From: Ketobacter sp. MCCC 1A13808
Lineage (GTDB): Bacteria > Pseudomonadota > Gammaproteobacteria > Pseudomonadales > Ketobacteraceae
Direction of reading: 5' to 3'
Length of the DNA stretch: 64,000 nt
Assembly: GCF_009746715.1 (NCBI RefSeq)
Contig: NZ_VRKW01000005.1
Location: 216,343 to 280,342 of the forward strand
The translations under genes and the position numbers were made by a program. Below the pieces are notes generated by a model. That model did no database searches and was not told where the DNA came from. It saw nothing but the letters and a program-made list of their open reading frames with translations. Every line of letters begins with the position of its first letter. The first letter of the stretch is position 1. Below, one piece after another: positions 9,135 through 18,364 of the stretch.

Positions 9135-9410
9135 TTTACTCTCCGGTGGGCTTACGCAGCATGCGTAAGCCATTGAATTTTAATTATCCATTTTAAACTT
9201 ATTATTGTGCGCAGGTGTGCCCTCAACAATGACGTAATGTGCCAATTTTCCTGACCTAATACGACATGCTGCTGGAAGTTGCACGCGGAAGCCAGTAAAG
9301 TTAGGCGCTTAATCTTGTTCCTTTTTGACGTAGAATAAAAATACTCGTATAACGTTGCGTGCCCGTCAAGGCCTGCCAACTCGCTGATTAATAATAAATT
9401 AAAGGCATCT

Positions 9411-10418
9411 GTGGTAAGTGTGAGTTCAATTCCTATAAATCAGGTCATCTTGCTGCTGGAAGGCGCAAAACGCAGTGGATTAACGACCGAGTTGTTGTTA
9501 CAGGAGTGTGGCATCGATGTCGGTTTGCTCAACGATGCTGAGGGGCGTGTCGATAAAAAGTCTTTTATCCATCTGATGCTGGCGGTCATGCGCCACACCG
9601 AAGATGAATTTATGGGGCTGGGCTTCGGTAGGGTATCCAAGCCGGGTACCTTCAGTATGATGGCGCATGCTGTAATCAATTGTGCCACGCTTGAAAAGGC
9701 CATCCGCCGCGGTATCAAGTTCTATGAGTTGTTTGATTTCGCGATATATTCCAGGTTAATTCCCTCCGATGATGAAGCTATTATCCGCTTTGAATCCCGC
9801 GGCGAGTTGTTGTTTCGTGCACACATCCTTGAGGCTGTGGTGTTTTTAACCCTGCGTTTTCTTAGTTGGTTGGTAGGCCAGCAAATAGTACCGAAACGGA
9901 TTAATCTTGATTTTGAATGTCTGGATGACGGGGAGTTTTCATCTCAGTTTCCCTGTCAGGTGCACTATCAACAGGCGCGTAGTGAAATTGTTTTGGATAG
10001 TCGCTTTATGACCATGCCGTTGGTGCAGAATCAGTTATCTTTGAGTAAATTTTTACGTGCATCGTTGGAAGAGCTAATGGATGGCGATATTGAAAATGCC
10101 AGCCTTAATGCCCAGATCCGTGGCATTATCAGTAAAGAATTTGGTAATAATTTTCCTGATTTTCTGGTGGTATGTGACAAGCTGGCAATGACGCCGCAGA
10201 CCTTGCGTCGGCGTCTGAAAGATGAGAACACCAGTTACCAGGAAATCAAGGACAGTATCCGTAAAGATGCTTCAATTTATTATCTATCAAAGCCGGAATT
10301 AACAATTGATGAGATTGCGTTGTTAATGGGGTTTTCGGAAGCCAGTTCGTTTCATCGTGCATTCAAAAAGTGGACGGGTAAAACCCCTTCAGCGTATCGG
10401 CAGGAATTGCTGAGCTAA
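9411..10418 (+). CDS. AraC-family transcriptional regulator
   Basis: 335 residues with the OruR/ArgR-like layout: an N-terminal effector domain of the arabinose-binding type (about residues 20-210) and a C-terminal double helix-turn-helix (about 235-335). The second HTH is clear in LTIDEIALLMGFSEASSFHR followed by FKKWTGKTPSAYRQ. The start is GTG with AAAGG six bases upstream. It is transcribed away from the acyl-CoA dehydrogenase, with a 276-bp shared upstream region, so control of that gene or of a lipid substrate response is a reasonable inference. The effector is unknown. Confidence 0.85.
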   Translation: MVSVSSIPINQVILLLEGAKRSGLTTELLLQECGIDVGLLNDAEGRVDKKSFIHLMLAVMRHTEDEFMGLGFGRVSKPGTFSMMAHAVINCATLEKAIRRGIKFYELFDFAIYSRLIPSDDEAIIRFESRGELLFRAHILEAVVFLTLRFLSWLVGQQIVPKRINLDFECLDDGEFSSQFPCQVHYQQARSEIVLDSRFMTMPLVQNQLSLSKFLRASLEELMDGDIENASLNAQIRGIISKEFGNNFPDFLVVCDKLAMTPQTLRRRLKDENTSYQEIKDSIRKDASIYYLSKPELTIDEIALLMGFSEASSFHRAFKKWTGKTPSAYRQELLS

Positions 10419-10425
10419 CTACGGG

Positions 10426-12147
10426 CTAGTCATCAATACGATAGGTCACTTCCACCCGGGTCCCGTTCTGACTATAAGTAACGCTGTCACATAAAGACTC
10501 AATCAACTCAATTCCACGGCCGAAGGAGTCATTGTCTCCCGTTGCATTGCGGCTGTTTATATCGAAACCGGGTCCGCTGTCATCCAGCTGAATCATTAGA
10601 TAACCTGTGTGGTCGTTGACATAAAAGCGGATGTTTATTTCTAGTTCACCCTGGTTGAGTGATCTGAGCTTGTGTGCCCGTTGCTGGTAGTAATCCAGGT
10701 ATCCCTGTTCGGTACGTTTCAGGTCAGAATCTAATTTCAGAATGCCATGCTCTAACGCGTTTGCAAACAGCTCCGTCAATATGGTGTGGAGGTAATCTTT
10801 GTGGGCTTCGATGCCGGGAGCATTACCCACCATGTCCGTTAATTGTCCAACCGGGGAGTGGCCCTGACATAATTCCTTTGCCGTCAACGTCATCCTGAAC
10901 TGCCAAGGGAGAGTGTGGGCTGCATCAAATGTTGGAGCGGGGTTGACCTGGTCCGATTGCACCGGGCGACAGGTGAGTTCCAGCAAAGTAATGTCGTCGA
11001 TTTGCCCTTTGTGGCCGGTATAATCAATGACATCGCTAATCAATTCGTTAAATGCATTGGGCTTACTACTGCTGAAGTGTTGCAGCAGCCTTTCTTCGCC
11101 GTACATTACGCCGTTACAGTTTAGTGCCTCGGGAATGCCGTCAGTATATACATATAGCCTGTCGTTTGTTTCCACTTCAAGAATGAAAGGTTCTCTCTCA
11201 AATTCATGATCCTCCAAGATGCCGAGTGGCATATGCGCGGATTGTATTTTTTGTTTCAAGCGACCTTTATGATCAGTCAATATCGCGTCGGGCATACCGC
11301 CCATCCATAGGGTGACCCGAGTGCCTTCTGCGTTCAGCTCGGCAATCGCCGCAGCGGCAAACATGTCATCGGGTAAAAACTTTTCGAGGCTTCGGTTGAG
11401 GTCGCGGGCGATACTGCTGACGGAGACCCCTTGTTCTGTTGCATCGAAAAATACCTGCGAAAGCGGTACCGCGCCGATTGCAGCCGGTAAACCATGGCCG
11501 GTGAAATCAGCCATTAATGTATAGAGGCCCCCGGATGGGCTATAAGCCGCTAATAACAGGTCTCCATTGAAAGTGGCGGCGGGGGAGATGTAATGGCGGA
11601 TATTGGGGTCATCCAGCTTACTGGCTGCCAGTGCGCCTTCGAATACGGTTTTGGCAATCTTGTGTTCGTGTTCTGTGAGCTGGTGCATCTTAGTGAGTTT
11701 GGCGTTTTGTTCATTGAGCTGTTCATTCAGATCTTTGATTCGGCTGTGCGCTTTGATTTTTGCCTGTAACACCTGTTCGTTAATGGGTTTGCTAAGAAAA
11801 TCATCGCCACCAATAGATAAGCATTTTGCCAGCGAGGCATCATCCGATAAAGCGGTTAAAAAGATAATTGGTACGTGCTTGCCGCCCAGATATTCTTTGA
11901 TCGCTTTGGTGGCTTCAAACCCATCCATAATAGGCATCATGACATCCATCAGAACCAGGTCGGGATTCGTCTCCTTGAACAGCGCGACGGCCAGTTCGCC
12001 GTTCTCCGCCTCCTGCACTGTGTGACCTTCGTCTTCTAGCATCCAGCCGAGTAACCGACGATTGGCCTCCGTGTCGTCCACCACTAAAATTTTCATCGCT
12101 TTAGCCGATTCCTGGCTGTCACTGATGTCTTCATCGACTTTATTCAA
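10426..12147 (-). CDS. response regulator with PP2C phosphatase and HATPase domains (HsbR-like)
   Basis: 573 residues with three modules. A receiver domain (about 17-135) has VVDDTEANR, phospho-acceptor Asp in LVLMDVMMPIMDG, and FLSKPI. A SpoIIE/PP2C phosphatase (about 190-390) has YSPSGGLYTLMADFTGHGLP and VYTDGIPEAL. A GHKL kinase domain (about 420-573) has the N-box LTELFANALEHG, LDDSGPGFD and FGRGIELIESL. This matches Pseudomonas HsbR, a partner-switching protein that phosphorylates or dephosphorylates the STAS protein HsbA and tunes the FlgM/diguanylate cyclase choice between motility and biofilm. The STAS partner is encoded just upstream with an 8-base overlap. The orthology is inferred from architecture and linkage. 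Confidence 0.85.
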   Translation of the reverse strand: MNKVDEDISDSQESAKAMKILVVDDTEANRRLLGWMLEDEGHTVQEAENGELAVALFKETNPDLVLMDVMMPIMDGFEATKAIKEYLGGKHVPIIFLTALSDDASLAKCLSIGGDDFLSKPINEQVLQAKIKAHSRIKDLNEQLNEQNAKLTKMHQLTEHEHKIAKTVFEGALAASKLDDPNIRHYISPAATFNGDLLLAAYSPSGGLYTLMADFTGHGLPAAIGAVPLSQVFFDATEQGVSVSSIARDLNRSLEKFLPDDMFAAAAIAELNAEGTRVTLWMGGMPDAILTDHKGRLKQKIQSAHMPLGILEDHEFEREPFILEVETNDRLYVYTDGIPEALNCNGVMYGEERLLQHFSSSKPNAFNELISDVIDYTGHKGQIDDITLLELTCRPVQSDQVNPAPTFDAAHTLPWQFRMTLTAKELCQGHSPVGQLTDMVGNAPGIEAHKDYLHTILTELFANALEHGILKLDSDLKRTEQGYLDYYQQRAHKLRSLNQGELEINIRFYVNDHTGYLMIQLDDSGPGFDINSRNATGDNDSFGRGIELIESLCDSVTYSQNGTRVEVTYRIDD

Positions 12148-12436
12148 TGATGAACTTTTTATCGAAACGGGAAATGGTCAGAATTTTTTTGATCTGAGGG
12201 CGACAATTAATTAATGATATTCGGGCGTTGTCTCCCAGGCTTTTGCGCATATTCAGCAACATACCCAGAGCCGAGCTGTCCATGTGTTCGCAGGCCCTCA
12301 TGTCGATTATGTAATCTAGGTTATTGTGCTCCGCATAGGCACTCCGGAATTCTTGCACGATTTCGAAATCAAAGCGGCCACTGATACCAATGGTAAGGGC
12401 TTTTCCATCGCTGGAAAGGGTACTTTCTACAGGCAT
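12140..12436 (-). CDS. STAS-domain anti-sigma factor antagonist (HsbA-like)
   Basis: 98 residues forming a single STAS domain. The phosphorylatable serine region is visible as HMDSSALGMLLNMRK after the beta strand DYIIDMRAC. Such proteins switch partners when phosphorylated by a cognate GHKL kinase and released by a PP2C phosphatase; both activities are predicted in the overlapping downstream gene. In Pseudomonas the HsbA homologue binds FlgM or the cyclase HsbD. No flagellar or cyclase gene is present here, so targets must be elsewhere. Confidence 0.85.
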   Translation of the reverse strand: MPVESTLSSDGKALTIGISGRFDFEIVQEFRSAYAEHNNLDYIIDMRACEHMDSSALGMLLNMRKSLGDNARISLINCRPQIKKILTISRFDKKFIIE

Positions 12437-12515
12437 TGCATTCTCCTGACCTGATTTTAATAGGGTGAAATTTTTTATTGTTTAGGGTTGTTGTGCATAT
12501 TGCCATTTTCAGAGT

Positions 12516-14435
12516 TTATGCGCCATTACGCAAAGCTTCCAATTCTTCCCATCGCTCAAAGGTGGCTTCAAGCTCGGTTTCCAGCTCGCCTGCCTTGCGA
12601 GTCAGCTCGTTTACCTGGTCAGGCGATTCCTGATATAGGTCAGGGTCGGCCAGCTTCTGGTGTAAGTCTTCCAGGGATTGTTCCAGCGTTTCTATTGCCA
12701 AGGGCAATGATTCCAGCTCCTTTTGATCCTTGTAACTAAGTTTTCTGGGTTTGGTGGCACCGGGTTTTACGGGTTCTGCTTGGGTATTAAGTTGAGCTGC
12801 AGTCTGGGCTGATTTCTTGGTGTCCGACTGTGGCGAAGTCACAGCCGGACGCTGCCGCAGCCAATCGTCATAACCACCGACAAACTCGTCTATTTTACCG
12901 TTGCCTCCGAACACAAGGGTGCTGGTCACGATATTGTTAAGAAATTGACGATCGTGGCTTACCAATAGAATAGTCCCCTGGAATTGGTCCACCAGTTCTT
13001 CCAGTAGTTCCAGCGTTTCAATGTCCAGGTCGTTGGTCGGCTCGTCAAGCACCAGCAGGTTGGCCGGCTGAGTAAAGAGTTTGGCCAGCAGCAGCCGATT
13101 CCGTTCGCCTCCGGATAGGGCTTTAACCGGCGTATGGGCCCGATCAGGGCTAAACAGAAAATCCTGCAAATAGCCAATGACGTGTTTATCCTGCCCGTTG
13201 ATTGTCACAGTATCGCTGCCTTGCCCTACGTTTTCACGTACGCTCTGGCTTTCATTTAACTGCCCGCGTAGTTGGTCAAAATAGGCAACTTCTACGTTGG
13301 TGCCCATATTGACCGTGCCCGAGTCGGCTTGCATCTGGCCCAGTAAAACCTTGATTAACGTGGATTTGCCGATGCCGTTGGGGCCAATGAAACCGATTCT
13401 GTCACCCCGCAGGATCAGGGTCGAGAAATCATCGATAATGCTTTGTCCGCCAAAACTCAGTTGCAGATGCTTTGCTTCTATGACTTTTTTGCCGCTGGAT
13501 TCCGCTTGTTGAATGGTGGCGCTCATGGTGCCCTGACGTTCCCTTCGCTGGGAACGTTGCTTGCGCATTTCTTCCAAAGCCCGAACCCGGCCTTCGTTGC
13601 GAGTGCGACGTGCCTTGATGCCCTGGCGAATCCAGGTCTCTTCCTGGGAAAGCTTTTTGTCGAACCGGTCCCATTCCAAGGCTTCGGCATTGAGGTGCTC
13701 TGCTTTACGCTCTAGATAGGTATGGTAATTACCAGGCCAACTGGTGAGTTGTCCGCGGTCCAAATCAACGATGCGGGTGGCAAGTTTGCTAAGAAAGGCT
13801 CGGTCGTGAGTAATGAAAAGAACGCTATTGCGAAAATTGAGCAGGAATTCTTCGAGCCAGGCGATCGAGTCAATGTCCAGATGGTTCGTCGGTTCGTCCA
13901 AAAGCAGAATGTCCGGGTCCTGCACCAGTGCCCGAGCCAGTAACACCCGGCGTTTCACTCCTCCGGACTGATCCTCGAATTGATTGTCGCCGTCCAATGA
14001 TAGAGTTGATAACGTTGTTTCCACCCGTTGCTGCAATCCCCAGCCGTCCATTGCCTCGAGATCACGCTGGACCGGTTCCAATTGAGTGAAAGCGTCTTCA
14101 TCGCCACTGGCCATGGCTTCGATCAAGTCGTGGTAACGCTTAATCAGTTCGCCAACTTTGCCCAGGCCAGATGCCACGACGTCGTAAATGCTGCCCTGGG
14201 CATCCCGCGGTACCTCCTGTTCCAGCCAGGCTATTTTGGTGGTCGGGGCGATCTCTATCTGGCCTTCGTCGGGTTTGATCTCGCCGCTGACAATCTTTAG
14301 CAGCGTCGATTTGCCGGTGCCGTTGCGCCCCACAAGACAGACCCGTTCCCCCTTTTCCAGGATCAACTGAGCACCGCTCAACAACTCGGGGCCGCCAAAG
14401 GCCAGGTGGAGGTCACGTATTCTAAGTAGGGACAT
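12516..14435 (-). CDS. uup: ABC-F ATPase Uup
   Basis: 639 residues without membrane segments: two ABC ATPase domains joined by a charged linker and followed by a coiled-coil tail. Domain 1 has Walker A GRNGTGKSTLL, signature SGGVKRRVLLARAL and Walker B ILLLDEPTNHLD. Domain 2 has GPNGIGKSTLIK, LSGGERNRLLLAKL and LLVLDEPTNDLD. The tail (about 560-635) is a Glu/Leu-rich coiled coil typical of Uup, which binds branched DNA and influences transposon excision, and as an ABC-F protein also contacts the ribosome. It is 21 bp downstream of nothing on its strand except the YbbP-like gene, which ends just before its start. Confidence 0.92.
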   Translation of the reverse strand: MSLLRIRDLHLAFGGPELLSGAQLILEKGERVCLVGRNGTGKSTLLKIVSGEIKPDEGQIEIAPTTKIAWLEQEVPRDAQGSIYDVVASGLGKVGELIKRYHDLIEAMASGDEDAFTQLEPVQRDLEAMDGWGLQQRVETTLSTLSLDGDNQFEDQSGGVKRRVLLARALVQDPDILLLDEPTNHLDIDSIAWLEEFLLNFRNSVLFITHDRAFLSKLATRIVDLDRGQLTSWPGNYHTYLERKAEHLNAEALEWDRFDKKLSQEETWIRQGIKARRTRNEGRVRALEEMRKQRSQRRERQGTMSATIQQAESSGKKVIEAKHLQLSFGGQSIIDDFSTLILRGDRIGFIGPNGIGKSTLIKVLLGQMQADSGTVNMGTNVEVAYFDQLRGQLNESQSVRENVGQGSDTVTINGQDKHVIGYLQDFLFSPDRAHTPVKALSGGERNRLLLAKLFTQPANLLVLDEPTNDLDIETLELLEELVDQFQGTILLVSHDRQFLNNIVTSTLVFGGNGKIDEFVGGYDDWLRQRPAVTSPQSDTKKSAQTAAQLNTQAEPVKPGATKPRKLSYKDQKELESLPLAIETLEQSLEDLHQKLADPDLYQESPDQVNELTRKAGELETELEATFERWEELEALRNGA

Positions 14436-14456
14436 GTAAGGACTGCCTTTAAAAAG

Positions 14457-16952
14457 CTACTCTCTGAGAGCGGTTACCGGACTCATTCGCAAGATTCTGC
14501 GGCTGCTGATCTGACCGGCGCCTCCGATCAGCAACCCCAAGGTTGGGGGCACTATTATCCAGATCCAGAGGGACGGCGTATAGGGGAGGGCAAATAACTT
14601 AATATAAATAGCCAATCGCACCAGTTCCGCACCGAAGCAGGCCACCAATCCGGACAGGAAGCCGATGGCGAAAAACTCACTCCACTGTTGCATTATCAAT
14701 TGCTTGCTGGTGGTTCCCAGAGTGCGCATGAGGGCCCCCTCCCGGTAGCGCTGGGGCATGGTGGTGACCAGGGTCGCCAAGGTGATAGTCAGGCCCGCCG
14801 CCAGGACAAAAAGAAGAATGAATTCCACGGCAGCGCTGACCTGATCCAGTATTGTACGGATCTGTTTCAATATTACATCCACTTCCAGAAGCGTGATGGC
14901 AGGGAATCGTTGCACCATTTTTTTCAATAATGGCTTGGACTCCGACGGAAGATAAAAACTGGTTAGGTAAGTAAAGGGCAGGTCTTCCAGGCCGCCGGGA
15001 TTGAATATCATATAGAAATTAGGCTGAAAGGATTCCCATTTTACGCTGCGGATGCTGGTGACGTGGGCGATAAAAGTTTGATTGGCGACGAAAAAAGTCA
15101 GTTCATCACCGAGCTTGAGGCCCAGTTTTTCTGCCAGTTCTGCTTCGATGGATACGCCGGTTTTATCTTGTGTCGCGTCGCTCCACCATTGGCCATGCTC
15201 AATCCGGTTATCACTGGGAAGCTGTTCTGCCCAGGTCAGGTTCAGCTCGCGATTGATTTCCCTGGGGGTGCCGTCGGCATCGGCGTTGTTGTCTTCTTTG
15301 CTAATCCGTTCGTTCACCGGTACTTCGTTAATATGAGTAAGCCGACCGCGGACCACGGGGTACAGCGGCTGGGAATTAATATCATTGTCCAGCAGGAATT
15401 GTTGGAATGGAGCACCTTCCTCGGGCAGCACGTTGAGCACGAAATGATTCGGGGCCTGGTCAGGTAATTGGTCCTGCCAGGTGTTGATCAGCTCTCCACG
15501 CACCAGAAGCACCACCAGCATGGCCATTCCGGTCAGGCCGAACCCAAGCAGCTGTACCCGCGTGCTCATCTGGCGCCGTCGCAGGTTTCGCAGTCCGGCA
15601 CGTACTGGTAAGGAGCTGCGCTTGCCAACCGATTCCAGTAGGCGGGTGAACACGTTGGTCAGGATCAATGTAACGAACCAGGCTGCCACAATACCGCCGG
15701 ACAGTGCCGCAATTAAAACCGTGTCCCGGGTGTACCACAGCATCAGCACAGTAATCAGAACGATCACGACAATATAAGAAAATAGCGTCGACAGTGGCGC
15801 CGCTATCAGGTCTTTTCGAAGCACCCGAAGTGGTGGGGTTCGTTGTAATTGCAGCAACGCCGGAAAGCTGAATCCAAGCAGAATGACGACGGCCAGGATA
15901 CACCCGCTATAGAAAGGTTGCAGGGACGGCAGCGGCACGTTTTCAGGCAATAAATCGGACAGCATATCAATGAGAACAAAATGCATGCTCCAGCCCAGGG
16001 CACCCCCGATAATGCCGCTGATCAAAGCCAGGGTGACCAGCTGAACACTGAAAATTACCAGTATTTGTTTTGAACTCAGACCGAAGCAGCGCAACAGGGC
16101 CGCGGTGTCAAAACGCATTTCGCTAAAGAAGCGTGCGCCCATAGCTAATGCCACCGATGCCAGCAGGATCGCCATTAGGCTGGCGAGCTTGAGATAACTC
16201 TGTGCTCGGCTCAACGCTGCGCTGATACTGCGTTGACGTGACTGCAGTGTCAGAATGGTTTGCCCGGGTTTGAGCAGGGCTTCTACCTGCTCTTGCAGCG
16301 GGGTTAGATTGCCGTCTGGCACCAAAAACTGGTAATAAAACTCAACCCGGCTACCGGTTTGTATTAAATTGGCTTTATCCAAATCCCCCGTGCTCATCAT
16401 CAGGCGAGGTACGAAACTATAGAAGTTACCACCCCGGTCCGGTTCGAAGGTCAGCACTTTATCCACTCTCAATACTGCGTCACCGACTTCCACGGTATCG
16501 CCCACGTTCACCTCAAGTGCGCTAAGCAGTCGCGCTTCCAGCCACACGCTCCCTGCTGCCGGTCCATGTGTTACCGGAGAATCGTTGGAGTAGGGTTGAT
16601 CTGCAATTTTTAATTCTGCCTTCAGGGGGTAATGTTCGCTAACCGCTTTGATAGCAGAAAGCTGCAAGGATTCCCCTGCCAATACGACGCTGGAAAACTC
16701 CACTGCCAGTGCCGATGTGTTGCGATCCAGCAATGTGTCTAATTCGGGGTCACGCGTCGGGCTGCGTACCACCAGGTCGCCACCCATCAAACTGGAGGCT
16801 TGCATGACCATTGCGTTTTCAATGCGCTCGGTGTGGAAGCCGATGGTGCTATGGGTAGTCACCGCGACCAGCAAAGCAACTACCAGCATGCGCAGTTGCC
16901 AGGAGTGTCCGTCGCGCTTTAGTAATTTGAAGGCTAAACCGATTAAATTCAT
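14457..16952 (-). CDS. ABC transporter permease, YbbP/FtsX family
   Basis: 831-residue MacB/FtsX-type permease: a first transmembrane helix, a large periplasmic domain, three helices near 265-365, two more near 390-440, another helix near 480 followed by a second periplasmic domain, and a final trio of helices (ILLFVLAAGLTITLATLV and following). This duplicated layout fits E. coli YbbP. It overlaps the ATPase gene by four bases (ATGA), so the two form one transporter. With the divergent TesA gene this is the ybbP-ybbA-tesA arrangement. Such mechanotransmission-type exporters often act on lipids or lipoproteins, but the YbbAP substrate is not settled. Confidence 0.88.
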   Translation of the reverse strand: MNLIGLAFKLLKRDGHSWQLRMLVVALLVAVTTHSTIGFHTERIENAMVMQASSLMGGDLVVRSPTRDPELDTLLDRNTSALAVEFSSVVLAGESLQLSAIKAVSEHYPLKAELKIADQPYSNDSPVTHGPAAGSVWLEARLLSALEVNVGDTVEVGDAVLRVDKVLTFEPDRGGNFYSFVPRLMMSTGDLDKANLIQTGSRVEFYYQFLVPDGNLTPLQEQVEALLKPGQTILTLQSRQRSISAALSRAQSYLKLASLMAILLASVALAMGARFFSEMRFDTAALLRCFGLSSKQILVIFSVQLVTLALISGIIGGALGWSMHFVLIDMLSDLLPENVPLPSLQPFYSGCILAVVILLGFSFPALLQLQRTPPLRVLRKDLIAAPLSTLFSYIVVIVLITVLMLWYTRDTVLIAALSGGIVAAWFVTLILTNVFTRLLESVGKRSSLPVRAGLRNLRRRQMSTRVQLLGFGLTGMAMLVVLLVRGELINTWQDQLPDQAPNHFVLNVLPEEGAPFQQFLLDNDINSQPLYPVVRGRLTHINEVPVNERISKEDNNADADGTPREINRELNLTWAEQLPSDNRIEHGQWWSDATQDKTGVSIEAELAEKLGLKLGDELTFFVANQTFIAHVTSIRSVKWESFQPNFYMIFNPGGLEDLPFTYLTSFYLPSESKPLLKKMVQRFPAITLLEVDVILKQIRTILDQVSAAVEFILLFVLAAGLTITLATLVTTMPQRYREGALMRTLGTTSKQLIMQQWSEFFAIGFLSGLVACFGAELVRLAIYIKLFALPYTPSLWIWIIVPPTLGLLIGGAGQISSRRILRMSPVTALRE

Positions 16953-17656
16953 GAATTGGACAGGTCCGATTGCAGTTGACCGGCATTCATGGTGATGGTG
17001 CGATTGCAGCGCAACGCTAACTTAATATCGTGAGTCACCAGAATCAGCGTGGTGTCTTCGGTGGCGTTTAATTCGAACAATTGATCAGCGATGCTCGCAC
17101 CGGTTTTAGTATCCAGGTTGCCGGTGGGCTCATCAGCGAACAATATGTCTGGCTTGGCAACGAATGCACGGGCCAAGGCAACTCGTTGCTGCTCACCTCC
17201 GGATAATTGGCTGGGGTAATGATGTATACGCTTTTCCAGGCCAACTCGGTATAAGATGTCCTGAGCTTTTGTGTCCGCATTGGGTACATTACCAATTTCC
17301 AGGGGTAACATTACGTTTTCCAGTGCGCTCAAGTTGGCGAGTAGTTGAAATGATTGAAACACAAACCCCACGTGAGCCGCCCTGACTTTGGCGCGCTGGT
17401 CTTCGTTCATCGTCTCCAGGTTATTACCCATCAGTGCAATCGACCCGGAGCTGGGAACATCCAGTCCCGCCAGTAAACCCAATAATGTGGACTTGCCGGA
17501 CCCGGACTCCCCGACAATGGCCAAGGATTCCGCTTTATTCACCGAAAGGTTGATGGCATTCAGGATCTGCAATGGCTGTCCGGGCATGGGAACCGATTTA
17601 CTGACTTCACGGGCTTGCAACACGGAGCCGGAATCGGTAGATGTAGGGGTCGTCAT
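16949..17656 (-). CDS. ybbA: ABC transporter ATP-binding protein, YbbA family
   Basis: 235 residues of the LolD/MacB ATPase class. Walker A is [16 protein letters not shown] near residue 55, the Q loop FQSFQLL follows, then signature [14 protein letters not shown] and Walker [13 protein letters not shown]. It is coupled to the permease by a 4-base overlap and is divergent from tesA, with 47 bp between their starts. Same pairing and order as E. coli tesA-ybbA-ybbP. Confidence 0.92.
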   Translation of the reverse strand: MTTPTSTDSGSVLQAREVSKSVPMPGQPLQILNAINLSVNKAESLAIVGESGSGKSTLLGLLAGLDVPSSGSIALMGNNLETMNEDQRAKVRAAHVGFVFQSFQLLANLSALENVMLPLEIGNVPNADTKAQDILYRVGLEKRIHHYPSQLSGGEQQRVALARAFVAKPDILFADEPTGNLDTKTGASIADQLFELNATEDTTLILVTHDIKLALRCNRTITMNAGQLQSDLSNS

Positions 17657-17703
17657 AGATAAAATAGCCGCCTTAAAAAAGTCCAGGGAGTCATCCTACC
17701 AAA

Positions 17704-18357
17704 ATGCGAACCTTCTTTTCTTCAATTTGTGCATTAATATTTGCCATGGTTTTGTTCCTCTTTCCGGCCGTGTCCCTATTAGCCGGGCCGGCGGTGCAAG
17801 GAAAATTGCTGCTTGTGGGTGATAGCCTGGGGGCGGGATACGGCGTTGAGCCGGGTAAAGAGTGGGCAGCGATATTGCAACAGAAATTTCAACAAGCTGA
17901 CATGGATATTACCGTTGCGAATGCCAGTATCAGTGGTGATACCACCGCTGGCGGTGCCTCCAGAATCCAGACGTTACTCGAGCGAGAACAGCCGCAATGG
18001 GTATTGATCGAGCTGGGCGGAAATGATGGCCTGAGAGGAATGTCTCTTAAGGCCATGGCTGATAACTTACAGATGATGGTCACAGCAGTGAAATCCGCGG
18101 CCGCAGAACCCCTGCTTCTGGGGATTAAAGTGCCACCGAATTACGGACGTAAATATGCAGAGCGGTTTGAACAGGTGTTCAGTCGCGTTGCCCAGGAAAA
18201 CAAGATTCCCTTGCTGCCCTTTTTGCTGGAAGGAGTGGGGGGAGAAGACCGGTTCATGCAGGCTGACAGAATCCATCCCAATGAATTCGCCCAGCCGATT
18301 ATAGCGGAGCTGGTGTGGCAGTTTTTGCGCCCGCAGCTGACTGCGTCAAAACACTGA
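17704..18357 (+). CDS. tesA: periplasmic GDSL esterase/lysophospholipase TesA
   Basis: 217 residues with a signal peptide (FAMVLFLFPAVSLLAG). The four SGNH blocks are visible: LLLVGDSLGAGYG (nucleophile Ser), ISGDTTAGG (oxyanion Gly), LGGNDGLRG (Asn) and DRIHPNEFAQ (catalytic Asp and His). TesA is a multifunctional thioesterase/protease/lysophospholipase in E. coli and an arylesterase in Pseudomonas. Linkage to ybbA-ybbP is the conserved one. It converges with the next acyl-CoA dehydrogenase, ending seven bases before it. Confidence 0.93.
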   Translation: MRTFFSSICALIFAMVLFLFPAVSLLAGPAVQGKLLLVGDSLGAGYGVEPGKEWAAILQQKFQQADMDITVANASISGDTTAGGASRIQTLLEREQPQWVLIELGGNDGLRGMSLKAMADNLQMMVTAVKSAAAEPLLLGIKVPPNYGRKYAERFEQVFSRVAQENKIPLLPFLLEGVGGEDRFMQADRIHPNEFAQPIIAELVWQFLRPQLTASKH

Positions 18358-18364
18358 TGGCGGG

